Shown here one piece after another: positions 48,395-57,070 of a stretch of DNA of 64,000 nt. Numbering within the stretch: position 1 is the stretch's first letter; the number at the start of each line of letters is the position of its first letter. Source of the stretch: Bacteroidota bacterium. Its GTDB lineage: Bacteria > Bacteroidota > Bacteroidia > AKYH767-A > 2013-40CM-41-45. The position numbers and the translations under genes are program-made. Where the stretch lies: positions 1 to 64,000 of the forward strand of contig JAPLDA010000009.1 in assembly GCA_026391945.1 (NCBI GenBank). The letters are read 5' to 3'. Below the pieces are notes generated by a model, which was given only the letters and a program-made list of their open reading frames with translations, did not search any database and had not been told where the DNA came from.

Positions 48395-49135
48395 CTATAG
48401 TGAGGCTCCAATGCTCTTCCCGCCATCCACATAAATGGTCTGGCCTGTAATAAATTGCGTGTGTTCGGAAATGAGAAATGCTACGGTGTTGGCCACATCT
48501 TCCGGCAGTCCCATTGTTTTTGTCGGTTGGGCTTCAATTAATTTCTGGAGAACCTCGGGTTTTAATTTTTGTGTCATGGGAGTATCAATCAATCCCGGCG
48601 CAACAGCATTTACACAAACATTGTATTTTCCGAGTTCAAGAGCGAGCACACGCGTGAGTGCAACAACACCGGCTTTTGAAGCGGAGTAATTGCTTTGTCC
48701 TTTGTTCCCAAGCCAGGCACGGGAGGCAATGTTGACAATCCTTCCGCTGTTTTGTTCTTTCATAACGCGGGCAACTTCCCTGCACATCAGCCAGGTTCCT
48801 TTCAGGTTCACACCAATGACGGCGTCAAATTCATCCACACTCATATTCCAGATCATGTTGTCGCGGATAATCCCGGCATTGTTCACCAGTGCATCGATGC
48901 GTCCGAATCTCGACAGGCAATCAGCAAACAACGATTGCACTTCTTTCTCATTGCAAATGTTGATGGAAGAGAAGTGAACCTTGTCTTTTCCGAATACGTT
49001 CTCTAACAGGATTCCGTTTTCAGCGTCAATATCGATGGCGACAACGAATGTGTTTTCGGTGACAAGCCGTTGCACAATGGCTTTGCCGATTCCTTTAGCT
49101 GCACCGGTAACGATGCAAATCCTCTTTTGTATCAT
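48395..49135 (-). CDS. Short-chain dehydrogenase/reductase, FabG-like
   Basis: The protein has 246 residues. NAD(P)-binding TGAAKGIGKAI, NNAGIIRDNM, and the catalytic Ser-Tyr-Lys (NIASRAWLGNKGQSNYSASK) are complete. The C-terminal FITGQTIYVDGG is FabG-like. The start overlaps the MocA-like gene by 41 bp, and no shorter start leaves the nucleotide-binding strand intact, so the overlap is real. It lies in the aromatic island and could oxidise a 3-hydroxyacyl-CoA such as 3-hydroxypimelyl-CoA, but a fatty-acid role is just as possible. Confidence 0.88.
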   Translation of the reverse strand: MIQKRICIVTGAAKGIGKAIVQRLVTENTFVVAIDIDAENGILLENVFGKDKVHFSSINICNEKEVQSLFADCLSRFGRIDALVNNAGIIRDNMIWNMSVDEFDAVIGVNLKGTWLMCREVARVMKEQNSGRIVNIASRAWLGNKGQSNYSASKAGVVALTRVLALELGKYNVCVNAVAPGLIDTPMTQKLKPEVLQKLIEAQPTKTMGLPEDVANTVAFLISEHTQFITGQTIYVDGGKSIGASL

Positions 49136-49733
49136 GATGAGAATGATTATTTAATTTTGGAAAGTATGTTTCATACTCTTCCGGGGTATTTACATCAGCC
49201 ATTACTTTTCCATCTTCAACCGGTAGTCTGCAACGTGAATGATTTTCAAGGATCTGCCGGAGGCTTTGATCAAATGACGGAAGAGACAGAATTTGCTGAG
49301 CGACTGTTGATGAAACCAGGATGGGATGGCCACCGTGACCGTTGGTGACCGGCGTGATGTAGTCAGCTTTCATCCTCGATTCATGCAACTGATGAATCAA
49401 CGGTGCTGTTACGAACGGGTTGTCGATGTTCTGAACATAAAAATAGTCAGATCCCGGAAAACATTTCAGTCCGAGGTAAAGCGAATAAAGCCGGCCCCGT
49501 TGCTGAGAATAATTTTTGACCACCACTGTTTCATCCATGCCATCGATGATGGCTGTGTTGATATCGGGATTGATCACCACTGCGATCTTCTTTACCCAGG
49601 CTTCCCGGTACACTTTAATAATATGCTGAAGAAAATTTTCTCCGGATGAAAAAGGAAGTAACGCTTTATGAGTACCCATCCTGGTCGATAACCCGGCGGA
49701 GAGAATAATGCAAGCGGTTTTCTCATCGACCAT
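49095..49733 (-). CDS. mocA: Molybdenum cofactor cytidylyltransferase-like protein (MocA/MobA family)
   Basis: The protein has 212 residues. The nucleotide-binding N-terminus is ACIILSAGLSTRMGTHKALL (L-x-x-GxxxRxG-x-K), followed by FLQHIIKVYREA. The VQNIDNPFVTAPLIHQL segment and the late TPVTNGHGGHPILVS match MocA-type enzymes, which add CMP to molybdopterin. Xanthine dehydrogenase-type enzymes carry the cytosine dinucleotide form, so MocA fits Hcr better than MobA. Together with xdhC it shows a dedicated cofactor supply. Confidence 0.82.
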   Translation of the reverse strand: MVDEKTACIILSAGLSTRMGTHKALLPFSSGENFLQHIIKVYREAWVKKIAVVINPDINTAIIDGMDETVVVKNYSQQRGRLYSLYLGLKCFPGSDYFYVQNIDNPFVTAPLIHQLHESRMKADYITPVTNGHGGHPILVSSTVAQQILSLPSFDQSLRQILENHSRCRLPVEDGKVMADVNTPEEYETYFPKLNNHSHHDTKEDLHRYRCS

Positions 49734-49982
49734 ATCAATTTCTTTAGATCGTCAAAGATTCACGTTTATGCCCTTTGCTGTTGGGCAAACATGTGCAAAA
49801 GAATATGAAAAGATTGGTTTTCAGCATGACGTCTCTCATGGCCAATTGTACGAAAAAATACTTTATGCTTTGATAAGTGTCATTTCATAATTTACTAAAA
49901 GTTAGGAAGATTGCATAGCGGTATTTTTTCAGATTAGCCAATTGAAAGAAAACGAAAGAAATAAGGGTAAAAATTATCTTCC
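49734..49982. promoter_or_regulatory. Divergent control region between the hcr and bcr gene groups
   Basis: This 249-bp AT-rich space separates the minus-strand mocA-SDR group from the plus-strand bcr operon. The plus-strand sequence holds a TTTG (49869-49872) about 15 bp before TAATTTAC (49888), which is only a partial match to a Bacteroidetes promoter. A direct repeat, GAAAGAAAACGAAAGAAA, lies about 30 bp before the bcrC ATG. No regulator gene is adjacent. Confidence 0.4.
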
Positions 49983-51158
49983 ATGAATTCACCTGAACAA
50001 CAACTTGAGAAATTACTTGACGAATGCAAGACACTTGCCTTCGATTTGAATTTTACATACGCAAAGGATTGGAAAAAGCAATCCAAAAACCGGTTGCTTG
50101 TCGGGTATCTCCCGATTTATGTTCCGCGTGAAATTATTCATGCTGCCAATGCATTGCCTGTTGGCATCATGGGAGTTGGTGACAGGAAACAAATTATCAA
50201 AGGCGATGCCTATTACCAGTCATACATCTGCCACCTGCCGAGAGGGATCATAGAAATGGCTCTCGATCACAACCTGGAAAACTTCGACGGATTTCTTTTT
50301 CCTGCAATCTGTGATTGTGTAAGGAATCTTTCAGGGATGTTCAAGATTGTTAAAAAAGGGAAGTTCACCCGCTATTTTGATTATCCTCAGAATTTTGATG
50401 CGCTGATCGGTGGTGTTTTTTACCGCGAGTTGCTCGAGACCGTTATCCACGACATGTATCTTCTGAACGGAGTAAAAATTACCATCGAAAATCTCAATCA
50501 CTCCATCAAACTTTACAACATCAACCGCCGGCTGATTGAAAAGATATACGATATCCGCCAGGAATTTCCATGGCGTCTTTCGGCCGTGGATGTATATCAT
50601 ATCATTCGTGCAGGCCTGGTGATCACGGTTGAAAAACACAATGAGATTTTGGAAGAAGTGGTTTCGCTGATTGAAAAAGATTCCGGAGAACCCCTGGATA
50701 ATATCCGTGTGGTAGTATCAGGATCGTTCTGTGAACAGCCGCCGGTTGGCCTGATCAAATCCATCGAAATGGCCGGATGCTATATCGTGGATGATGATTT
50801 CATGCTCGGATCAAGATGGATACAAGGTGATATCAACGCAGCCACCAATAACCCGGTCAACGAAATCGTAAAATCATTCCTCGAACAGAGCGCTCCTTCT
50901 TCTGCAATTTATGATGTCGCCAATCCGAAAGGAAAACGGCTGGTCGACCTGGTGAAAAAAAGAAAAGCGGACGGTGTGATCTTCTGCGCAGCAAGTTTCT
51001 GTGATCCGGCTTTGCTCGATCGCCCTGACTTGCAGAAGTCCTGCGACGAAGCAGGAGTGAATCACATCAATTTCCAGTTCCATGAAAACACCGGGCAGTT
51101 CAAGGTGATCAAAGAGCAGGCAGGAACATTTTCTGACTCCATCAAACTCTGGGTATAA
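49983..51158 (+). CDS. bcrC: Benzoyl-CoA reductase subunit C (class I, Thauera type)
   Basis: The protein has 391 residues. It is one of the two Fe-S subunits that hold the substrate site of the ATP-dependent reductase (dearomatising benzoyl-CoA to cyclohexa-1,5-diene-1-carbonyl-CoA). It follows BcrC through its whole length: LPIYVPREIIHAANALPVGI, GDAYYQSYICHLPRGIIE, FPAICDCVRNLSGMFK, SGSFCEQPPVGLIKSIEMAG, AASFCDPALLDRPDLQ, and the C-terminal EQAGTFSDSIKLW. The cysteines in these segments are family-conserved. It starts the operon; bcrB follows after 44 bp. Order C-B-A-D is that of Thauera bcr and Rhodopseudomonas bad genes. Confidence 0.93.
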   Translation: MNSPEQQLEKLLDECKTLAFDLNFTYAKDWKKQSKNRLLVGYLPIYVPREIIHAANALPVGIMGVGDRKQIIKGDAYYQSYICHLPRGIIEMALDHNLENFDGFLFPAICDCVRNLSGMFKIVKKGKFTRYFDYPQNFDALIGGVFYRELLETVIHDMYLLNGVKITIENLNHSIKLYNINRRLIEKIYDIRQEFPWRLSAVDVYHIIRAGLVITVEKHNEILEEVVSLIEKDSGEPLDNIRVVVSGSFCEQPPVGLIKSIEMAGCYIVDDDFMLGSRWIQGDINAATNNPVNEIVKSFLEQSAPSSAIYDVANPKGKRLVDLVKKRKADGVIFCAASFCDPALLDRPDLQKSCDEAGVNHINFQFHENTGQFKVIKEQAGTFSDSIKLWV

Positions 51159-51202
51159 AAAGTTAAACAAATTGTCTGTCAACTAAACCAAATCAAATCA
51201 CC

Positions 51203-52501
51203 ATGAGCAATCCGCAGGAAGCCATCAAGGAAAAAAGTATGATCATTCAGAAAGAGATGCTTGGAAATCTTTTTACTGAATTGAGCACGGCAAAAGAGAA
51301 CGGAAAAAAAGTAGTCTACACTTTTGTTCCGGGAAACCTCACCGAACTGATTCTCGCTCTCGACATGTTGCCGGTGTACCCGGAAATCAATGCCCTTCAG
51401 TCGGGCATGAGAAAAAAATCCGGTTCGTATATTAAAGATGCCGAGAAGATTGGTTTCAGTGAAGACGTTTGCACGTATGTGAAATGCGATATTGGAATGA
51501 TGCTCAACGGCAACATCGGTCCCACCGGCGAAAAACTTCCTGATCCCGACATGCTGCTGTTAAGTTACACCGGCTGCTTCACGTTCCTGAAATGGTTTGA
51601 AAACCTTGAACGACTCTTCCCGGGAGTTGAAATTGCCATGCTTCACACGCCTTACCAGGAAGACGGAAGGATTACCGACGACCAGGTGAACTACATGGTG
51701 AAGCAATTGAAAGAAGAAGTGATTCCGAAAATGGAAAAAGTAGCCGGAAAAAAAATGGACTACAACCGTCTTTCAAAGATGCTGGCGAATTCAGCGAAGT
51801 CGGAAGATTTATGGGTGAAGGTCCTGGAGTCGGCAAAGAATGTCCCATCGCCGATTGATTCCTACTTCGCAGGTGTGTATTACATGGGGCCGTTGAACAC
51901 GGCTTTTCGCGGAACCGATATGGCACTTCAGTATTACCAGGAATTGTTCAATGAAGTGGACGACCGTTTGAAAAAAGGTTTGCTCCCGATCAATCCCGAA
52001 GGTGAAATGAAAAAGGAAAGGTACCGGCTGGTCGTTGAAGGTCCGCCTAACTGGACCAACTTCCGCGAGTTCTGGAAAATATTTTATGACATGGGAGCGG
52101 TGATTGTTGCATCCACTTACACCAAAGTGGGCGGTGTGTACGACCGTGGATTCCGTCATGAACCTGAGAAACCCCTGGAGAGCTTGTCAAAATACTGCAT
52201 GGGTTGTTATACGAATCTCAATCTGGAACAGCGTGTTGATTTGATTGAACATTATATCAAAGAATACAAAGCCGACGGGTTTCTCATCAACTCCATCAAG
52301 AGTTGCAATTCATTTTCCGCAGGGCAATTGCTGATGATGCGCGAGATTGAGCAACGATGCGGTGTTCCGGTGGGCTTCATCGAAAGTGACCTGGTGGATC
52401 CGCGTTATTTTTCTTATGCCAACATCAAGAACCGTCTTGAGTCCTATTTCCAGATGCTGGAACAAAGAAAGATCATCATGTCACAGGAGGCGACCGTCTG
52501 A
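51203..52501 (+). CDS. bcrB: Benzoyl-CoA reductase subunit B
   Basis: The protein has 432 residues, near the usual BcrB size. Family segments along the chain are YTFVPGNLTELILALDMLPV, EDVCTYVKCDIGMM, LLSYTGCFTFLKWFENLERL, VEGPPNWTNFREFWKIF, YCMGCYTNLNLEQRVDL, INSIKSCNSFSAGQLLMMRE and ESDLVDPRYFSYANIKNRLE. The cysteines in EDVC, YTGC, MGCY and KSC are candidate Fe-S ligands. With BcrC it forms the substrate-binding heterodimer that receives electrons from BcrA/D. A second, more distant paralogue lies at 57071. Confidence 0.93.
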   Translation: MSNPQEAIKEKSMIIQKEMLGNLFTELSTAKENGKKVVYTFVPGNLTELILALDMLPVYPEINALQSGMRKKSGSYIKDAEKIGFSEDVCTYVKCDIGMMLNGNIGPTGEKLPDPDMLLLSYTGCFTFLKWFENLERLFPGVEIAMLHTPYQEDGRITDDQVNYMVKQLKEEVIPKMEKVAGKKMDYNRLSKMLANSAKSEDLWVKVLESAKNVPSPIDSYFAGVYYMGPLNTAFRGTDMALQYYQELFNEVDDRLKKGLLPINPEGEMKKERYRLVVEGPPNWTNFREFWKIFYDMGAVIVASTYTKVGGVYDRGFRHEPEKPLESLSKYCMGCYTNLNLEQRVDLIEHYIKEYKADGFLINSIKSCNSFSAGQLLMMREIEQRCGVPVGFIESDLVDPRYFSYANIKNRLESYFQMLEQRKIIMSQEATV

Positions 52502-52542
52502 GTTTATAAATGAAAGCAACACCATTAACTGATAACTGATCC

Positions 52543-53970
52543 ATGAGCAAATATTATCTCGGAGTTGACCTTGGCTCCACCACATCAAAGGCTGTCATCA
52601 TCAATGAACAGGATGAAATCATCGGGCGCGGAATCACCAACACCCGCGCTAACTATGCTGTTGCTGCTGATATTGCACGCGACGAAGCCATTTACAATGC
52701 GCGTTTTTCCGTGCTGAAGAAAAAGCTGGAAGCTGAAATGAAAGCGAAACCGGAGTACCATAAATACATTACCGATCTCGAAAGTGTTTTTCAATATGAG
52801 CAGTTCAAAGTACGGCTGGATAAACTGGGTGAAGAACTTCTGAAAACCTGCTATACATTTTTCAAGGAAGAAAAAAGAAGAGAAGAAATTCTGAATCACC
52901 TGCGGAATATCCGGAAAGCTTTTAAGCCGAAAATAAAACACGAATACCTTTTTAAAAACCTTGGAGCGAAAAACCAGTTTTTCCGTGACATCGTTTCGGA
53001 ACGGTACAACGAAGAAGTAAACAAACTCGACCTGTCGTTGTTTGAGCCGCTGATGACCGTATGGGACAAGAGTATCAGTCCAGCCGAAAATGAGCGTGTG
53101 CAATTTGATTTCGAAGAGCTCATTCATAAAGCCATGGATGAGTTGAAAGACAAATACAAAAATCTTCCTGATACTGCCGCTGAAGATACCAGCGTAAATT
53201 TTGATGCAGAGATCAACCTGCTGAAAGGAAAATTCGATCACGTTTCGGAATCGCTGCGTGAGCACATCGATGAGATCGCTGCGATTGAATTCAATATTGA
53301 AAACATGACAGGAACCGGCTACGGAAGAGCTCTTCTGCCGTTTCCGCAGGAGTGCATCCGTTCAGAAATTTTGTGTCATGCATTTGGTGCTCATGCCGTT
53401 TTTCCGGAAACAAGAACCGTACTCGACATCGGCGGGCAGGATACGAAGGCGATACAGGTTGACAAGTACGGACTCGTTACCAGTTTCCAGATGAACGATC
53501 GTTGTGCTGCCGGCTGCGGACGTTACCTCGGTTACATTGCCGATGAGATGAGTATTTCATTGAATGAACTGGGACCAATGGCGATGCAGGCGGAGAAGGA
53601 AGTAACCATCTGTTCCACCTGTACCGTGTTTGCCGGCGCTGAGTTAAGGGAACTCACCAATCTTGGTGAGAAGCGTGCCGACATTCTTGGAGGTTTGCAC
53701 AAAGCGATTATCATGCGTGCCATGTCATTGATCGCGCGTTCGGGAGGAGTATTCAATGAATTTACTTTTACCGGCGGAGTAGCCCGTAACCAAGCCGTCA
53801 TCAAGTACCTCACCCAACTGGTGAAAGAAAATTACGGAGACAACATCCGGATTAACATTCACACCGATTCCATTTTTATGGGAGCGCTCGGAGGTGCCAT
53901 GTTTGCCAGGAGAAATATCCTTACCAATCTTCCTGACGAAAAAAAATCAAAAGAAATTACCATAGAATAA
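52543..53970 (+). CDS. bcrA: Benzoyl-CoA reductase ATPase subunit A
   Basis: The protein has 475 residues. It has the ASKHA/BadF-type ATPase fold: phosphate-1 YYLGVDLGSTTSKAVIINE, phosphate-2 VLDIGGQDTKAIQVD, adenosine motif FTGGVARNQAVI. The [4Fe-4S] ligands shared with BcrD are C321 (NDRCAAGCGRY) and C360 (CSTCTVFAG), 39 residues apart as in HgdC. A long insertion of about 190 residues (about 70-260), rich in charged helices, separates the two lobes. This is the feature that makes BcrA larger than simple activases. ATP hydrolysis drives electron transfer to the B/C dimer. Confidence 0.93.
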   Translation: MSKYYLGVDLGSTTSKAVIINEQDEIIGRGITNTRANYAVAADIARDEAIYNARFSVLKKKLEAEMKAKPEYHKYITDLESVFQYEQFKVRLDKLGEELLKTCYTFFKEEKRREEILNHLRNIRKAFKPKIKHEYLFKNLGAKNQFFRDIVSERYNEEVNKLDLSLFEPLMTVWDKSISPAENERVQFDFEELIHKAMDELKDKYKNLPDTAAEDTSVNFDAEINLLKGKFDHVSESLREHIDEIAAIEFNIENMTGTGYGRALLPFPQECIRSEILCHAFGAHAVFPETRTVLDIGGQDTKAIQVDKYGLVTSFQMNDRCAAGCGRYLGYIADEMSISLNELGPMAMQAEKEVTICSTCTVFAGAELRELTNLGEKRADILGGLHKAIIMRAMSLIARSGGVFNEFTFTGGVARNQAVIKYLTQLVKENYGDNIRINIHTDSIFMGALGGAMFARRNILTNLPDEKKSKEITIE

Positions 53971-53985
53971 TCTAACAACAAGTCA

Positions 53986-54825
53986 ATGGACAAACCTGTT
54001 TATACAATCGGAATTGATGTTGGAAGTAATTTCATCAAACTCATCCTGATGAAATATTCCGATCATCCTGAAATCATCGACAAACACACTGAAAAAATCC
54101 GCAAGCGCGATCCGTCGGCGGTGGCAGACGAAATCGTGAATGCCATACTCGAAAAAAACGGGTTAAAATACGAGGACATTGCTTACCTCGCTTCCACCGG
54201 TGAAGGCGATTTGGTAAAAAGAAAGCGCGGTCATTTTTACGGGATGACGACTCACGCAAAAGGCGCCAATTTCTTTTTCCCTGATGCGAGAACAGTGGTT
54301 GATCTTGGAGCACTTTATGTGCGTGCCATCCGCATCAACGAAGGCGCGCGCGTGGAAGATTACAAGATGACGGGCCAGTGTGCATCAGGCTCCGGGCAGT
54401 TCCTTGAAAATATTTCGCGTTACCTCGGCTTGTCAATCGAAGAAGTCGGCGAGGTTTCCATGCAGGCAACACAACCGGAAGTTTCATCCGGCATTTGCGC
54501 CGTACTTGCCGAAACAGATGTGATCAACATGGTGTCGCGCGGAATAACGACTCCTGACATCATCAAAGGAATTCATATTTCTATTGCTTCCCGGATCATC
54601 AAATTACTGAGCTCATTAAAAGCAGAGTCACCGATCGTATTAACCGGCGGAATGGCGTTGAACAAAGGAATGATCCAGGCGATTGACGAGCAACTGAAAG
54701 AAGGGAATAAAAAATTCATTGTCAAGGCTCATCCTGATTCCATCTATGCAGGAGCCATCGGCGCTGCTTTGTGGGGAGGATACCGTCATCTTAAGTTGAA
54801 AGAAAAACAGGCAGAGGCAGTTTAA
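53986..54825 (+). CDS. bcrD: Benzoyl-CoA reductase ATPase subunit D
   Basis: The protein has 279 residues, close to BcrD. ATPase motifs are YTIGIDVGSNFIKLILMKYS, TVVDLGALYVRAIRINEG, and VLTGGMALNKGMIQAIDEQL. Cluster cysteines C132 (TGQCASGSGQF) and C171 (SSGICAVLAET) are 39 apart, matching BcrA. The heterodimer with BcrA would hold one [4Fe-4S] cluster between the subunits. It lies 15 bp after bcrA and is followed after 10 bp by the ADP-forming synthetase, so all belong to one transcript. Confidence 0.93.
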   Translation: MDKPVYTIGIDVGSNFIKLILMKYSDHPEIIDKHTEKIRKRDPSAVADEIVNAILEKNGLKYEDIAYLASTGEGDLVKRKRGHFYGMTTHAKGANFFFPDARTVVDLGALYVRAIRINEGARVEDYKMTGQCASGSGQFLENISRYLGLSIEEVGEVSMQATQPEVSSGICAVLAETDVINMVSRGITTPDIIKGIHISIASRIIKLLSSLKAESPIVLTGGMALNKGMIQAIDEQLKEGNKKFIVKAHPDSIYAGAIGAALWGGYRHLKLKEKQAEAV

Positions 54826-54835
54826 AAAAACCAGG

Positions 54836-56977
54836 ATGGAAGCGATTTTAAAAAACGAAATAAAAAAAAACGTCTCGGGAAAATCAGTTCACGAACTGGA
54901 TTCACTTTTCAAACCCAAAGCGATTGCCATCATCGGCGCTTCTTCCAAAGAGCTTTCCATTGGAAATGTGATCCTGAAAAATCTTGTTCATTATGGATAC
55001 ACCGGGAAAATTTATCCCATCAATCCGAAAGAACCGGAAGTGAGAGGCATCAAAGCATACCCGACCATTTTTGATGTGCCGGGAGACATTGACCTCGCGC
55101 ACGTCATCATCCCGGGAAAATTTGTTCCGCAGATCATTGAAGATTGCGGGAAGAGAGGAATCAAATCAGTCATCATCAACTCGGCGGGATTCAGTGAGAT
55201 GGGAGAAGAAGGAATGGCGCTTCAAACAGCCTTTCTTACCAATGCAAAAAAATACGGAGTCCGGATTTTCGGCCCCAATTGCCAGGGCATCATCAACGCC
55301 GATCCACAATACAAAGCCTACTGCGATTTCACGTTTACATTTCCGAAACCCGGCAGCATTTCCATTGTTGCCTTGAGCGGCGGCGTCGGTGCCTTCATCA
55401 TGCAGAGTTTGTTTGATCTGGAGATCGGGATGCGCATGTATGCATCCAACGGAAACGCCTGCGATGTTTCCATTTCGGAAGTGGTGAATTATTATGGTGA
55501 AGACGAAGGAACCAAAGCCGTTATTTTATATACGGAAGGTTTTCACAACCCGAAAGAGTTCATGGATGTGGCACAAATTGTTTCAAAGAAGAAACCGATT
55601 CTCGCCATGAAAGCCGGCCGCACGGAAGAAGGCGCGAAAGCCGCCGCCTCTCACACAGGCTCACTGGCAGGAGTGGACATCGCTACCGAATTGATTTTTG
55701 AAAAAACAGGAATACTTACTTTCAATAATGAAGAAGAAATGTGCCAGGCAGCCATGGCTTTTTCTACACAACCGATTCCGAAAGGAAACCGTGTCGGCAT
55801 CATCACCAACACAGGTGGCCCTGCCGTGATTGCCACCGATGAACTGGTGAGTGCAGGACTGCAGCTTCCCGCCTTATCAGAAAAAGCAAAAAATATTCTG
55901 AAAGAAACCATGCTTCCTGAAGCCACCATCGGAAACCCGATTGATGTGGTGGCAACGGGCGGAGGAAAACATTTCCGCAGTGCACTGGATGTACTGATGG
56001 ATGAAGAAACGATTGATTCCGTTTACATCAATTTTGTCACGGCACCGTTTACGGATACCGATGATGTTGCCAGGAATATTGTGGAAGTGAATAAACAGAA
56101 TCGTAAGCCGATCGTCTGCAACTTTATGACGAACATGAGCCTTGAACGTTTCCAGGTGACAGCAAAAATTTTAAAAGACGGCGGAGTTCCTTGTTATAGT
56201 TTCCCGACTACTGCTGCAAAGGCGCTTGGCGCATTGTATCAATACCACCAGGTACAGTCAAGGAATATCGGTGAAGCAAAAAATTTCAGTGATACAAACA
56301 AAGCCGGTGCTGAGAAGATTTTAGAGCAGGCGAAAAATGAAAACAGAGAATTTCTTTCTTCTGCCGCTACGTATCAATTGCTTTCTCATTATAACATTCC
56401 TGTTGCCGACTGGCGCATAGCTGCTGATGCAAATAGTGCAATTCAAGCTGCCGAAGAAATCGGGTTTCCTGTTGTCATCAAAGCAGATGCAGAATCATTG
56501 GTTCATAAGAGCGACATGGGTGGTGTAGCCGTCAATTTAAAAAATGCCGATGAAATTCACGCGACTGTTGAGAGGATGAAAAAATCTTTTGATTCAAAGG
56601 ATTTGAAATTCTTTGTTCAGAAATTTTTACCGGGAGGAAGAGAGTTAATAGCCGGTGTGAGTGCGAAAAAAGATCTCGGCCATCTCATCATGTTCGGCAT
56701 CGGCGGAATTTATGTTGAGGTGCTGAAAGATGTGGTCTTCAAAATTTCTCCCGTCACCGAAGTGGAGGCAAAAGAAATGCTTTCGTCCATCAAGACTTCA
56801 AAATTACTGGATGGTGTGAGAGGAGAAAAAGGAATTCACAAACATAGCGTGATTGAAATTATTCAACGCCTATCGCAACTGGTTACTGATTTTCCGGAGA
56901 TACAGGAAATGGATTTGAACCCCATCATGGCGTTTGAGAATAAAGCATTAGTTGTTGACGCGAGAATAAGAATTTAA
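54836..56977 (+). CDS. ADP-forming acyl-CoA synthetase, fused alpha-beta
   Basis: The protein has 713 residues. The N-terminal CoA-binding domain (FKPKAIAIIGASSKELSIGN) and ligase domain carry the phospho-histidine loop AAASHTGSLAGVDIATELIF. The C-terminal ATP-grasp domain starts near residue 500 (LSHYNIPVADWRIAADANSA) and ends ELDLNP-like EMDLNPIMAF. Such enzymes convert acyl-CoA, ADP and Pi to acid, CoA and ATP, or run in reverse. Next to bcrD it may recover ATP from acetyl-CoA, or activate benzoate or another acid. Substrate is not determined by sequence. Confidence 0.9.
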   Translation: MEAILKNEIKKNVSGKSVHELDSLFKPKAIAIIGASSKELSIGNVILKNLVHYGYTGKIYPINPKEPEVRGIKAYPTIFDVPGDIDLAHVIIPGKFVPQIIEDCGKRGIKSVIINSAGFSEMGEEGMALQTAFLTNAKKYGVRIFGPNCQGIINADPQYKAYCDFTFTFPKPGSISIVALSGGVGAFIMQSLFDLEIGMRMYASNGNACDVSISEVVNYYGEDEGTKAVILYTEGFHNPKEFMDVAQIVSKKKPILAMKAGRTEEGAKAAASHTGSLAGVDIATELIFEKTGILTFNNEEEMCQAAMAFSTQPIPKGNRVGIITNTGGPAVIATDELVSAGLQLPALSEKAKNILKETMLPEATIGNPIDVVATGGGKHFRSALDVLMDEETIDSVYINFVTAPFTDTDDVARNIVEVNKQNRKPIVCNFMTNMSLERFQVTAKILKDGGVPCYSFPTTAAKALGALYQYHQVQSRNIGEAKNFSDTNKAGAEKILEQAKNENREFLSSAATYQLLSHYNIPVADWRIAADANSAIQAAEEIGFPVVIKADAESLVHKSDMGGVAVNLKNADEIHATVERMKKSFDSKDLKFFVQKFLPGGRELIAGVSAKKDLGHLIMFGIGGIYVEVLKDVVFKISPVTEVEAKEMLSSIKTSKLLDGVRGEKGIHKHSVIEIIQRLSQLVTDFPEIQEMDLNPIMAFENKALVVDARIRI

Positions 56978-57070
56978 ATAAAACAGATGTGAGGATTGAG
57001 ATAAGAGGCATGAAGCAAAAATAGTTTTATCCATCTCCAATCTAAATCTTCAGATCCCAGATCTGGAAAC

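Noticed and set aside
49708..49890. Short plus-strand frame upstream of bcrC
   Set aside because: Overlaps the mocA-like gene and has no protein-like features.
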